A DNA stretch of 64,000 nt from Chimonanthus salicifolius. Taxonomy: Eukaryota; Streptophyta; Magnoliopsida; Laurales; Calycanthaceae. Numbering within the stretch: position 1 is the first letter of the stretch; each line of letters begins with the position of its first letter. The stretch covers positions 29,381,043 to 29,445,042 of the forward strand of contig CM023539.1 of the NCBI GenBank assembly GCA_013350335.1, in the 5' to 3' direction. Positions 1 to 11,267 of this stretch are shown piece by piece. The notes beneath the pieces are model-generated. The model was not told the origin of the DNA and searched no databases. It was given only the letters and a program-made list of their open reading frames with translations. A program made the position numbers and the translations under genes.

Positions 1-2699
1 CCGAGCTTTTAAAGCCCGACCCTTAACTGGCCAACTCTATGTGTGCATGGACTAAGTCCATGAAAAAGGTTCACACATAGTAACTTATTATCAATGCGGA
101 ATATAACATAACTGATTGCAGGATTATAATAGAACCTAACACTAGTCCATTTTAGGTAGCAAAGTACTTAGTCATTAACCAACTTAACTTAGATTAGATA
201 TCCATACCAAACCATTCACAAACCATAGCAAAAATATCTAAGTTATTACATGTCCATGATAACTTAACAAAATATAATAATTAAAATCCATTCATATATC
301 CAAGCTCTTATGCTTGGCTTCTTTCACGATCCTCGTTCCGTTCCCTTCCTGTGTCATCAACTAGGGTAGAAGTAGGGCATTAGAACAATGTGCCCAGTAG
401 GAATTCTAGGTAGGGCTATCACATGGGTTAGTATCACAAAAACATATATAATATCATATCATCAAAAACATATGAAATCATTCCATGCCATATGTCTTAT
501 GGAATGAGTCCCACTCATCACATACATGTAACCTCTTGATGGAATTCTCCTCATCAAGGTATTCCCACAGTGGTCTTTCGGACGCCCCGATGGAGTGTGG
601 CCTCCGGATTCTTCTTGATGGCATTATCCACATCAAGGTCTTCCTACGAATGCCTCACGGACGCCCCGACGGAGCGTAGCCTCCGGTTCCAAACTTCCCT
701 CCCATGCCATGCATGAGATGTACATGTCCATATGCTATGTAATGTAAGTACCATAACATTAAAAACCTCACTTTTGAAACATAATATAATTTGCAACATA
801 AACCAGCAAATAAAATAAAACCATATACATATCCATGTTTCAATAAGGTAGAATCCTACCAAAAGACCACTCAAGTGTTTTTTGCTTCTTAATCCAGCAA
901 GCGCTCACGATCTTGCACCATTTGTGAGGTCCCGTCACCTTGTTTATATATCAACAAGTCAAGACAATATCCATTTGATTTTAAATTAACTCTAAGTCCA
1001 AAAACCATCCTTGTAGGGTTAGGCCATACACCATGGCCGAACCTCACCCTTTTTAATTTGGTTCCTTTTATTTAATCATTACCATCCAAATAACTTATTT
1101 AAAACCTCAATCTACCAAACATACCTTGGTGGGGTTCGGCCATACAACATGGCCGAACCTAACCATTTTGGTTTGAGCCCCTTTTTCAAGTCCTTTGATC
1201 TTTTCATTCATATTTACAATATTGCCATTAAGCTAACCCTTGCTTAATATTGCCAATAACCAATGTCCATAAAACAATCCATCTTAGTGGGGTTCAGCCA
1301 TACAACATGGCCAAACCTCACCATCTTAAATTTGGTCCTTTTAATCCTTGACAAATCTCCATTTTGATTTGACCAATTATATTACAGGTTAACTACTTCA
1401 AAGAAACTAAATCCACCAATTATCCATTAGTGGGGTTCAGCCATACCACATGGCCGAACCTCACCATACTGATTTTGTCCCTTTTTCCATCATCTATAAT
1501 GGCTGATTATTTAATACTAAGTCCCAAGATAAACATATGTGATTCCCTAATCAAAAGCATATAACCATTAATAATTTCCAACCATGCTCTTAACTCCAAT
1601 TACCCATAAAAATGGTCCATGTGGTTCGGCCATACACATGGCCAAAGCCTATGGTTTTCTTGATCCAAACATTACAACATTTATACATGGTTTATGCACA
1701 GCACCTTAGCCATAAAAACAACATGGTTCAGCCATGCAATGGCCGACCCAAAACATTAAGCTTTTCTCCATTTAAAACACCTTAAAACCTTCATAACAAT
1801 GTATGGTTTTTATCTCTCAAAAACCATAAAAATAACCAAGTCTTTTCATGGGGTTTGGCCATCCAAAGTGGCCGAACCCTATGATCCATTTTCTACCCTT
1901 TTTAAACATCATTATCCATGATTTAAACCCTTGATAGGTTCGGCCATACAATGGCCTGATCATGTTCCCTTAATCAATTTATTTAACAAGGGTTTATAGT
2001 GCACTTACCAATACCGCGACTCCTCTGGTTCTTTCACTTCTTCTTGATCTTCTCCTTCCTTAGTCCTTCCTTCTTGTCCTTTAGCCAAGCTTAATCTTGC
2101 TGGAAACTCCTTGAAGTTGATCGGCCAAAGTATTGATTTCAGAGAGAGAGAGATAGAAACTTGGCCTTGGATGGAAGTGATAAACCTAGAGATGCAACTC
2201 CTTTTCTCTAAGTCCTCTTGTCTTGGTGGAGGGATCGGCCAAGGACTGATTTGTGTGAGAGACAACCAGCCAAGGTTCTTTGTCTTGAGATGTGAAAAAC
2301 GGCCAAGGGAGGGAGGGAGAGAGAGAGAGAGTGAAAATGAAAATTCCTTTGGCTTAATGAAATTCAGCCCATGGTGGTGTCTCTTGGTGGCACCATTTGT
2401 AACTCCCCTCCCCATTCATTTCCTTCACTTAATCCATTTAAACTTGAGCTCACCCAACGGTCAAACAAGTCAAATATGACCCATTGGATCCCATTTGGGT
2501 CTTTTGACCCAAATAATCACCTTGACCCAATTATATGTAAATTACCCATTTAGTTTAATTCGATCCATATAACATGTACATTGGGTCTTAATTGAACAAT
2601 GGGCCCCACAATTTTCTCATCTACGGTAATAACCTTTTACTTCATAATTTCAATGGCAATTTTCGTAAATACTGCTATATTGAAATCGGGGATATTACA
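1..2699 (-). mobile_element. Long LTR, copy C (cut by window edge)
   Basis: Read on the minus strand this begins TGTAATATCCCC at 2699 and runs off the left window edge. Its order of landmarks matches copies A and B: a CT/GA-rich tract (about 2130-2340), an array of GGTTCGGCCAT/ATGGCCGAACC hairpins (1957 down to 1017), a GGTAG..CTACC hairpin near 850, a GGGC...GCCC hairpin (375-395), and the start of a terminal hairpin at 1-28. It has no long coding frame. It lies in the Sirevirus-type LTR that resumes at 2700: the junction sequence ACCCA also occurs uninterrupted in the paralogous LTR near 14200. TGTAA...TTACA ends and a length near 4 kb suggest a Ty3/Gypsy LTR, but no linked pol is present, so the superfamily is inferred. 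Solo or full element cannot be told here. Confidence 0.7.
1017..1957 (-). repeat. Hairpin array in copy C
   Basis: Eight inverted repeats start near 1017, 1133, 1291, 1433, 1622, 1724, 1851 and 1936. Each pairs GGTTCGGCCAT-like and ATGGCCGAACC-like arms over a loop of a few bases. Some have single changes in one arm. Spacing is about 85-190 bp and the sequence between them is not repeated. Confidence 0.8.
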
Positions 2700-3112
2700 A
2701 CCCATTCCCTAACATTTTGAAAGGTTCGACCTACCCCGTCTACGTCTTTATCTCTCTATTTTTTATAGTGGTTCAAGCATCATGCTTTAATCCACTTCAC
2801 AAGATGATTTAAAATAAAAATCAAACTAGAAGCACTTGCCTTTGTAGCTTCGTAAACTTGTAGATATGTTTCTGATGAGTTCCCCTAATGTGATCTTGTT
2901 CGCTGACGTAGATGCGTCGAGTATGTGCAATCACAATCTATGGGAGGTCTTCAGGAAATTGGGTGACCAATATCTAACCTAGAGTGGTTTGTCTACCTCT
3001 CTCTGAATCTCAATCTATGGAAGATTGGATCTCAAATGATTCACCAATATTTAGTGCATAGAGAGAGCTTGGGATGCTCTGAGAATGCCTCTAAGATTTT
3101 CCTATGTGAATG
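2700..3112 (-). mobile_element. Sirevirus-type LTR R1, part 1
   Basis: This aligns with 14205-14613 of LTR R2, including the shared run starting TTTTGAAAGGTTCGACCTACC (2711 and 14219). It is the inner part of the 3' LTR (R1) of an old minus-strand Sirevirus-like element. Copy C interrupts it on the left and copy A on the right. The last five bases, GAATG (3108-3112), pair with GAAGG at 7291 as the target duplication of copy A. The rest of R1 (its 3' end) should lie left of the window. Confidence 0.7.
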
Positions 3113-5905
3113 TGTAATATCCCGGAATTTTTAAATCAATAAAAATATGGCTATTATTTATTTTAATGATGCAAATTGGGAAATTTGATGGAGTAGATGG
3201 TAAATGGATCAAAAATTGGACAAAGGCCCAAGTATGGCCCAATGGACCATGGATTGGATTTAAATTCATTTAAAGGGTCAATGATGGTCAATTGGGCCAA
3301 GGATGGTCAAATTGGGCCAATACACATCCGGGACCCAATGGGTCAAGATAATGTAAGCTCTAAGGTGAATGGGTAGGAGGTGAGTGTGATTGGGCCATGG
3401 GCCCAATGGTGATCCAATAAGAGTAATGGATTTAATTAAATTTAAATCACCTAAGTTGGTGATGAATTGACCAAGGTGACATGGCCGATTGGGACCCACC
3501 TCCACCTCATCAAATGAGGTGACGTGTGGACCAAGGATTGGTGGGGCCGGCCACCATGGTTGACTTGATCAACCATGGGTAGAATAATGGAATTAGGTTA
3601 AGTGGGAATTAATTAACCTAAGGTAATTAACTAATTAATTAAATGATTAAATTATTTAAAAGGTAGTCAAAGGGGTCAAAAGATGGAAAACTAAACCTTT
3701 CCATCTTAAGAAGCCAAAAACGTTGGCTTGGTGGAGTTTATCCCAGCCACCATAAACCATAAAGCATAAAGCATAAAAAATATCTTATGTATTTGGTGGA
3801 AAAATTAAGGGTGAAGTGTAGTTTAAGCAAGCCTTGGGATAAGATGGTTTTCTTTTCATTCTCTCCCATTTCATTCTCTTCCTCTCTTGCTCTTCACCAC
3901 CGTCCCACACCAAGGAAAGAAAGAAGAAGAAAAACTTGGAAGAAGAAGAGAAGAAAAGAGAGAAGAAAGGTGCAAGTGTTGGCCACCACTCCAAGATAAA
4001 AGCTTGGTATCTTCTTTCTCACCATCTCCTCCTCTCACTCTCTCAAGTGCACCCCATCTTGGCGAACCCAAGCTATGATGTTTTTCCATTGATTAAGCTC
4101 ATCTTGGCCGATCAAACAAGGAGAAGAAGAAGAAAGAAGGCCAAGGAGTTCAAGAGGAGGACGAAAAATCGGAGAAGCCGTCGGATTGTAAATATTTCTA
4201 AAACGAGAGATTAGATTTTTTTTTTTTTAGGGTTTAAGAGATTATGAAATCCATTGCTTGGATTTAATGGTGGCCAAATTATTATAGGCCTTGGATCTCA
4301 AATCCATCCAATGGAAAGATGAGAAATGGATAAAGTGGGAGAGATGGATTAAAAAAAAAATAAAGGATGCTTTAAGGGTTTTATGTATTAAAAATTTTAT
4401 ACAAACATGGGAGAGATAGATTAAGAAAAAACAAATGGATTAAGGACATTATGTATTTAAATTATTTAAGCAATGGATGTATGGAAATTTTGGAAGGAAC
4501 CATGGTAGATAATTAAGTGATGAATTAGGGTTTTAGAGAATGGAAGTCATGGAGGATGATTTAGGGTTTTAAGATTTTAATGGTTAAATGTAGGTAATTA
4601 AGGATCTTTAATGGAGTTTTTAGGGTTAGTATCATGAAAGAATGATTAATGATGTTAGGGTTTTAAATGATTAAATGTTGGTAAATTTTAAAAGGGGTTT
4701 GAATGTGGAATGATGATGGATGTAAAATAATGGAAAAAATAAATAAATGGGGAATGTTGGTGGTGTTGATGAACCCTATGGTAATGTATTCATAATTTTA
4801 TGGATGGAATGTTTTTAAATCCTATGGTGATGAAATGGGGTTTTTAGGTTTAAAACCATGGAAGGGGTTAATGATTTTGAAGGTTTTGAGTGAAAGAATG
4901 ATAGTAAATTTTAAAGGGGTTTTTAAATGAGGGAATACATGGATGAAGGTTAATGTTGTTATGGTCTTAAATGTCACCAATGAATGATGAACCTTAGGGT
5001 GATGTGTTGGTAGTTTTGATGGACCAAAATATACCAAATTGATGATCAAAATTGATGATTTAAATTGCATGAATAAATCTCCTCATGGGAGGGCTTGTTA
5101 TGGATCTAAATGTGGTGAAAAAGACCCAAAGGAAAAATGGGGTTTAGGTTAAATTTAAAGGGGCTAATTTTATTGAAACCCATGACCCATTTGTGGGTCA
5201 ATTTATGGGTTAGATTTGGTATTATACATGTGAGTAATGAATGGGGATTAGGGTGAATCAAGTGGCTAATTTGTGATGATGTTATGGCTAAGGAGTCATT
5301 AAGGGATCCAAGTCTATGGATCAATTGATGGGCTAAGTATGGGGTTACATATGTGTTGAATGAATAAAGGTTAAGTTAATTAAATGGTTGATTTTAATGA
5401 TCATATGACATGGTTGATGGGTCATTAACGGACCTAAGTTATGGATCATTAATGGGTCTAAGTTGTGGATCAATTATGGACCATAATGTACATGGATAAA
5501 TGAGTGACTAGTCATGGAAAAGAGGTAGTGGCAAAACTGTAAATATGGGCCAAGATAAAGAAACCCATGGAAGATGATCATGGACTTAGGGACTCTAAGT
5601 AATAACCGTGTGTGTGATAAATGAAGCCTAGGGTGGCTGGTTTGTAGACTTGTGTTATTAAAATGTTTAATGGACTAAATGGGACCCACAAAACCTAGTT
5701 AGTGAGGTTCGGCCAAGGTGTATGGCCGAACGCCGCTAAGGTCTGATTAATGGACTTAAAAGGTTAAAAACATGGACTAATTATTAATGTATAATAAGGT
5801 ACTGGACATCGCAAATGGTGCGCGATCGGCGACCGGGTCTATCGGACGGAAATGAAAGAAAGGACGTTAGTCAGTATTTGGTAGGATTCCTACCTTTTTG
5901 TAAGC

Positions 5906-6045
5906 CATGGATTAAGTATTATATGATGGTTTTTCCTTTGATTTATTTTGGTCATGGATTAAGTATTATGTGATGGTCTTTCCTTTGATTTATTTTGGTC
6001 ATGGATTAAGTATTATGTGATGGTTTTCCTTTGATTTATTTTGGT
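5906..6045 (+). repeat. 47-bp direct triplication
   Basis: Three units start at 5906, 5953 and 6000, each beginning CATGGATTAAGTATTAT and containing TTTGATTTATTTTGG. They differ at only a few bases, which points to recent tandem duplication inside the LTR. Confidence 0.85.
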
Positions 6046-6308
6046 AATCATATAATGGTTTTAAGATGGGTTTTATGACTATGAGCATATATATTACATG
6101 GCATATGGCATCTACATCTCATGCATGACATGGGAGGGATATGGTATGGGAAGGATGAAGTGAAACCGGAGTCCATGCTCCGTCAGGGGCGACCGAGAAG
6201 CAAGCATGGGGATATCTTGATGTGTTTCATCCATCAAGAGGGATATTATGAGATATAACTGGAGTCCATGCTCCGTCGGGGCGACCGAGAAGTAAGCATG
6301 GGGACACT

Positions 6309-6626
6309 TTGACAAGGCTTTGCCGTCAAGGGGGATGTTATGTGATTGTTTACACCTTGACGAGGTTTTGCCGTCAAGGGGGATGATTTGTGATTGTTTA
6401 TATCTTGACGAGGTTTTGCCGTCAAGGGGAATGATTTGTGATTGTTTACACCTTGACGAGGCTTTGCCGTCAAGGGGGATGATATGTGATTGTTTACACC
6501 TTGACGAGGTTTTGCCGTCAAGGGAGATGATATGTGATTGTTTATATCTTGACGAGGTTTTGCCTTCAAGGGGGATGATTTGTGATTGTTTATATCTTGA
6601 CGAGGTTTTTCCTGTCAAGGGGGATA
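6309..6626 (+). repeat. 48-bp tandem array with internal hairpins
   Basis: Six full units start exactly every 48 bp at 6309, 6357, 6405, 6453, 6501 and 6549, with a seventh partial unit at 6597. Each has CTTGACG and CGTCAAG arms over a 9-nt loop, followed by GGGGGATGATTTGTGATTG. A diverged relative lies at 6219-6260. Because 48 is a multiple of 3, long frames stay open on both strands (105 aa on +, 190 and 107 aa on -) with a 16-residue period. These are not considered genes. Confidence 0.9.
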
Positions 6627-6778
6627 TGGCAGCATGATGGTATGGATGATGGGTGGGATTCATGACGTAGGACACCCATTGCATGACATTGCACCAAATT
6701 GCATGGTTTTGGATATGATATTATCTATATGTTTTATTACCACTAATCCATGTGTTAGCCCTACTCAGGAGTCCTACT

Positions 6779-6798
6779 GGGCGCGTTGTCTAACGCCC
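6779..6798 (+). other. Conserved GGGC...GCCC hairpin
   Basis: The 20-nt inverted repeat has arms GGGCGCGTT and AACGCCC, with a 2-nt bulge and a 4-nt loop. Counterparts occur at 20706-20726 in copy B and at 375-395 (minus strand) in copy C, always followed by CTA and then TTCTA. In copy C the G:C pair next to the loop arm is replaced by A:T on both sides. Confidence 0.7.
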
Positions 6799-7163
6799 TA
6801 CTTCTACCCTAGCTGATGACGCAGGAGATTGCGGAAACGGAGGACGAGACGGGAGCCAAGCTTAGGAGCGTAGGGAAACGAGCTGTTTAGTTTATTTAAG
6901 TTTTATTTTGGAAATGTAATTTTGAGTAACTTAGCTCGTCGGAATGTAATGACTTAAATTACTTGCTCTGTTTTGGATTTTATTTTGGACACTACGATTT
7001 AGTCGTATTTTAGTAATTAAATGGATGCTTCTTCCCTGCTATCTGAAAATTGGTAAGATAGTCTCTATTACAATTTCCGCACTTAGTTTAATAATCTACA
7101 AGCTTTATTCTACGTGTGAACCGTTCTTCGTGGACTTAGTTCCACGCACATGTTGGGTTGGCC

Positions 7164-7199
7164 AGTTAAGGGCCAGGCTTTAGAAGCTCGGACTTAACT
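7164..7199 (+). other. 36-nt terminal hairpin of copy A
   Basis: Arms AGTTAAG and CTTAACT enclose a second pairing region (AGGCTT/AAGCTC). It sits about 90 bp before the LTR end. Copy B has the same 36-nt structure at 21064-21099 with different inner bases. Half of the same hairpin is visible at 1-28 in copy C. Confidence 0.7.
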
Positions 7200-7290
7200 C
7201 GCGTCGTGACGTCCGCGCCCTTTGTCACTCTTTATTTCAAAAAAAAAAAAAAATAGATTCTGATTTCGGTGAAAAGGAGCGGGCGTTACA

Positions 7291-8334
7291 GAAGGGTCCA
7301 AGGTCTCCAACCATAAACTCATCAAGGTTTAGAGAATATATAGGCAAACATAAAAATCCTGACTCTAGGTTGTCATTAGGGTCGACCTAGTCGACTAGTC
7401 GGTACTTGGAATAGTGTTGTTACAATTTGACCGTTAAGCTTCCAACGAATATAAAACTGGTCACTACTGATGGCTCAGTCACCTCGATGGTTCGACATGA
7501 CTTATAGTCAATGTGTCGGTCTTGTTGATCGTATCGACCTGAGGTAAAACCATGCAAACAGAGTTTCATGGCCAAAAACTTGTCAAAACCAGGTCGACGT
7601 GTCGATACCATCGATAGGTCGGTCCTGATATTCTCGACGGATCTGTGACCTCGATATGTCTGTCCGAAAGTAGTCCTAGGTTCTAAGTTCCGGAACTCAC
7701 ACAACCCATGTCGACGTGTCGTGCTCACCGATGGGTCTATCTTTCCTCATCGATGTATCGATGTTCACGAGACACTCGAACTGAGAGTAACCTGGTTTTA
7801 CAGGCTGTGACCACAATTGGTCGGTCATGTATCACCGAGGAGTCGGTGAACTCGATACACTCGATCTGAAAGTAACCCCAAATGACAGTGCTCCCATTCC
7901 AGAACCTTTGTCAATCCGATCGATGTAAATCAAAGACCACGATGGGTCTGTCTTGTCTCACCAGTGAGTCGGTGGACTCAACAGGTCGACCTAACAGTTT
8001 ACTAGTTTTTTTCAATGTTTATCCCATTTGGTTCTGTGACTGTCTAGGGTTCACTAAGGCTTGTTAATGTTATTACCAACATGTTTCACTAAGCCTAGGA
8101 AAGATCCATAAAGGTGTGGTTTCCACCTAAAGTCATTTGTGGCCATTTTGTCTTTGGTGATTGCCATACACTTGGTGATACTTGAATCTTCAACTTGTTC
8201 TTCCATCTTAAGGTCTTGATTCAATCTTCACACCACTCCTTGAGTCTTGTTCATATCTTTAACCTTCCGAGGCAATGCTTCACCTAATTCATGGAATTGA
8301 CAAATATGTGACTCGGTACACCGGGGTACTAACA
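7291..8334 (-). mobile_element. Sirevirus-type LTR R1, part 2 (5' end of LTR)
   Basis: This resumes R1 after copy A and matches R2 (14614-15610 and 22935-23014) at roughly 85-90% by eye. On the minus strand the LTR starts TGTTAGTACCCCGG at 8334. Directly upstream is a polypurine tract, which makes this the 3' LTR of a minus-strand element. The body is rich in GTCGAC/TCGAT motifs, such as GGTCGACCTAGTCGACTAG near 7381. No coding frame is present. Confidence 0.75.
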
Positions 8335-8349
8335 ATCTCCCATTTTGTC
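8335..8349 (-). promoter_or_regulatory. Polypurine tract next to LTR R1
   Basis: On the minus strand this reads GACAAAATGGGAGAT directly before the LTR start TGTTAG. That is the usual place of the plus-strand primer of an LTR retrotransposon, and it fixes the element's orientation as minus. Confidence 0.7.
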
Positions 8350-8584
8350 GATTTCCATGAAAAAACACCAAGAAACTAATGAATACGGACTCGATGACTT
8401 AGCCTAACCCATATACATCATTTGAATACAAATTGATGCAACAATTATAAGTACAAATTCAAATGACAAAAAAATCCTAGACTTTATACTTCAAGATGCG
8501 ATATTCATCTTGCTTAGCTTGTCATCTTCCTTGTGATCCTGTACATGTCCATGTACACACAAACAATGCAAGAAATAATGGAAG

Positions 8585-8805
8585 CATAGGTCTCCCCCTC
8601 AAATGTTGGTCCATAAAGCACAGTGTGCTCCCCCATAACTAATGGACTAAAAACCCCTTTAGTCTTGGTTAAACTCCCCCTTAATAAAAGACTATCCTCC
8701 TTCAAAGCTTCAATTTTTCTCCCCCTTAACTTAAGCTTACTTTCAAGCTTCCAAATTCTTCCCCAAAGCTTACATCAAGCTTCTAATATTTATCTCCCTT
8801 TTTGT
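8585..8805 (-). repeat. Multiple polypurine tracts
   Basis: On the minus strand, GGGGGAG or GGGAG blocks occur near 8793, 8719, 8674, 8629 and 8592, upstream of the main tract at 8335. Repeated polypurine tracts before the 3' LTR are a reported hallmark of Sireviruses. This supports the assignment although pol is gone. Confidence 0.65.
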
Positions 8806-11267
8806 CAAAACTTGACAAAGGGCACATATGCATTTGATTTTCAAATATACCACATTTAGTGTGCTTCAACAAGTCCCAATTGTTGGATTAAGAGGAGATG
8901 GAGAAGGAGGGGCGCATGCATTTGGATTTCAAAAATGCCAATATGAAATCAACTCATGCATGCAAGAGGAGGGACTCACTCATAAAAGAAATATTCTATG
9001 AAAGGAGCATATGAGTGAAAAACATCATAAACTAAATAAAGCATACACCAATTAAGCACATAGTTCATGAAAGATGATGCATAAAAATTCAACAATACAA
9101 GAACATATGCATCAAACAGCAAGATCATTCATCAAAATATATACCAATTAAGAGATCTATGAATGAACAATATGTATCCTTGGAAATTTATTATGCACTT
9201 GGAAGATGAACATTTATTTCTTCCCTTAAAATTTTCAAGGCATGCTCTCTATTGCGCAAATTTTTGAGAGCACAATGCACCAACCAAGTCCATAAATATT
9301 GGACCACATAACCATGTTGGCTTTCTCTACCAAAATCTATTTGATTTTAAGGTTCACTTTTAAAATATGAAAGCCATAATATAGGTGCAAACACAAGGTT
9401 GCATTCAAACCTCATTTGACATTTTCAAAAAAATACATTTAGAGGTTTAAACCATGAATGTAAACCAAATACATTTGGAGAAGAAAGATTTTCTTTATTT
9501 AAACATTTATCCAAACAACTCATTTCCAATCTCAAAATGATTTTCCAAGATAGTGCTTTTCAAGACCATTGGAAAGACATGAATTTATCCCTACAAGATT
9601 TACAAATTGAGGGATGAAAAGTGTGTGCTTGTGATGCATGCAAGTTCACAAGAGAACAAGTTTTGCAACTCAACCTTTGAAGGCCAATGTAAGCCAATAC
9701 ATTCACACAAATTTGTGCCATTTGAAGATTCAACCAAATTATAAACACTTGCACAAATTGATTGGATTTTGGATCATTTTCCCATTAAGAATCCAACTTT
9801 TAAAATTTTGATCCAATCCAAATCCAATAACCTTGGGCATTTTTTAATTCACCATCTGAAAGACAATTGCCCATGAGTGATGTCATTTGATAATGCATTC
9901 TTAGATTTAGCAAAACTTGGTATTTTGTGAACCGAATTCATTCCTCATAATATTTACTAATAATGTGAATAGGAATGGAAACCAAGCACAAAAATCATAC
10001 ATTCATTTCACATTTTATATACCAATAAAATGCATGGAAATGAGGTATGAGAGAAATATGGCATTAACAAATATGAACATGATAAGAGCCCATGACATGC
10101 CATATTTACAAACACTTGTAAAAACATTTTCAAATACACCAATAGAATAGATATACCAATATTAGATCAAGGAATGGTGCAAGAGACAAACGATCTATAT
10201 GAACCATACAAGTGTTTGCCAAAGTTTGCTACCCATGTTTTTTCCCAAATTACCATTCAAATATAGATACTCCAATTAAGTTCAATGCTTTAAGTTGAAT
10301 GGTACATGAATGGATTACCCTTTTGAACATTTGACCACATTTGGATCATCAATACCATTCACAAGCATGGAAGCAAAGATCATTCCTCATGAGATTCATA
10401 ATTTTAAATTCATGGAATGAAAAAACACATTGTATGTGCACAAGATCATCTCCCAAACAAGATACTACCAGTTTTAAGCTTCAAAGATGGAAAAACATGC
10501 ATGCACATACATAAGCAAAACATGGTATAAAATGATTTTACCAATAAGAAATGCAATGCCATGAAACACATCTTGCACATTATTCAAACCACAAAATATA
10601 TACCAATTTAGGAACATGGAAATAAAGCAAGATAACAATAGAGATTCCAACCAAATGTCAACTGTGTTAACCACTTTGGAGAACCTTAACACTTCTGAGC
10701 CATCATTGTAGGACTTGGAATCTAAGTCCACAACTGTTTGACTCTCCAAGCAAGGTATGTACTATATAGCCAGGAAAAATACAACCAAGGCTTGTTTGAG
10801 TCAAATGTTTCATGCCACAACACATGGGTTGTTTGAACTCACTTTAAACAATAATGAAGTACAACTACACTTGGTTTAGAGATACTCCGATTAGGCTCAA
10901 GTCTTAGACCAATGTAGGGCATGAATAAGGTCCTATCCCTTGTGGATTCATATGAAATTTAGATCCGGACCTCTCCACTCAAATCTTTGAATATTGGGCA
11001 TTTTGATTCTTCCATTGTTAACATTTGCCCCAAGTCCATTGAAATGAGACAAGACCCTCATAGTCATATTCATATCCAAGGTATGAGGAGGTCCTAGCCT
11101 ACCCTTTTAGATTTTTCAATGAAGGGATAATGGTGTTTTGCCTTAGGAATATTCTCACTTCTCAATTGGTCTACCTTCTTCTTTGCAAGGTGTGAGACTC
11201 CATAGGCCTTCTTCTTCCACTTCTTTGTACTTATGTGATTAACATTTGAAAGTTCCCATTTTCATTC
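8806..11267 (-). other. Decayed internal region of Sirevirus-like elements
   Basis: About 2.5 kb of AT-rich DNA lies between the multiple polypurine tracts and LTR R3. No frame above about 90 residues has a recognisable domain. The longest, 10474-10749 on the minus strand, matches nothing I know. The stretch next to R3 (about 11060-11250, minus) could be decayed coding sequence rich in Lys and Arg, but frames are broken. The leader beside R3 contains TGGGAACTTTCAA, also found beside R2, so R3 keeps its primer-site side. Confidence 0.45.

Larger units (their letters stand above)
3113..7290 (+). mobile_element. Solo long LTR, copy A (4178 bp)
   Basis: It begins TGTAATATCCCGG and ends GGGCGTTACA, flanked by GAATG (3108) and GAAGG (7291), a 5-bp target duplication with one mismatch. 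The empty site is preserved at about 14600-14625, where TATGTGAAGGGTCC is continuous, so both ends are secure. Inside are a pyrimidine/purine-rich tract (3840-3990), one clear hairpin (5705-5731), a 47-bp direct triplication (5906-6045), a 48-bp tandem array (6309-6626), a GGGC...GCCC hairpin (6779-6798), a 36-nt terminal hairpin (7164-7199) and an A-run before the end. There is no gag or pol. Short ORFs in it are by-products of the repeats. Confidence 0.85.

Noticed and set aside
2005..2479. ORFs of 136 and 122 aa overlapping on opposite strands
   Set aside because: They lie in the GA/CT-rich tract of long LTR copy C and are not kept in copies A or B.
6309..6626. CRISPR-like array
   Set aside because: Units are contiguous with no variable spacers, and the context is a plant LTR.
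6112..6684. Long repeat-protein ORFs on both strands (190, 107 and 105 aa)
   Set aside because: They exist only because a 48-bp tandem unit is a multiple of three; both strands stay open and no start or domain supports them.
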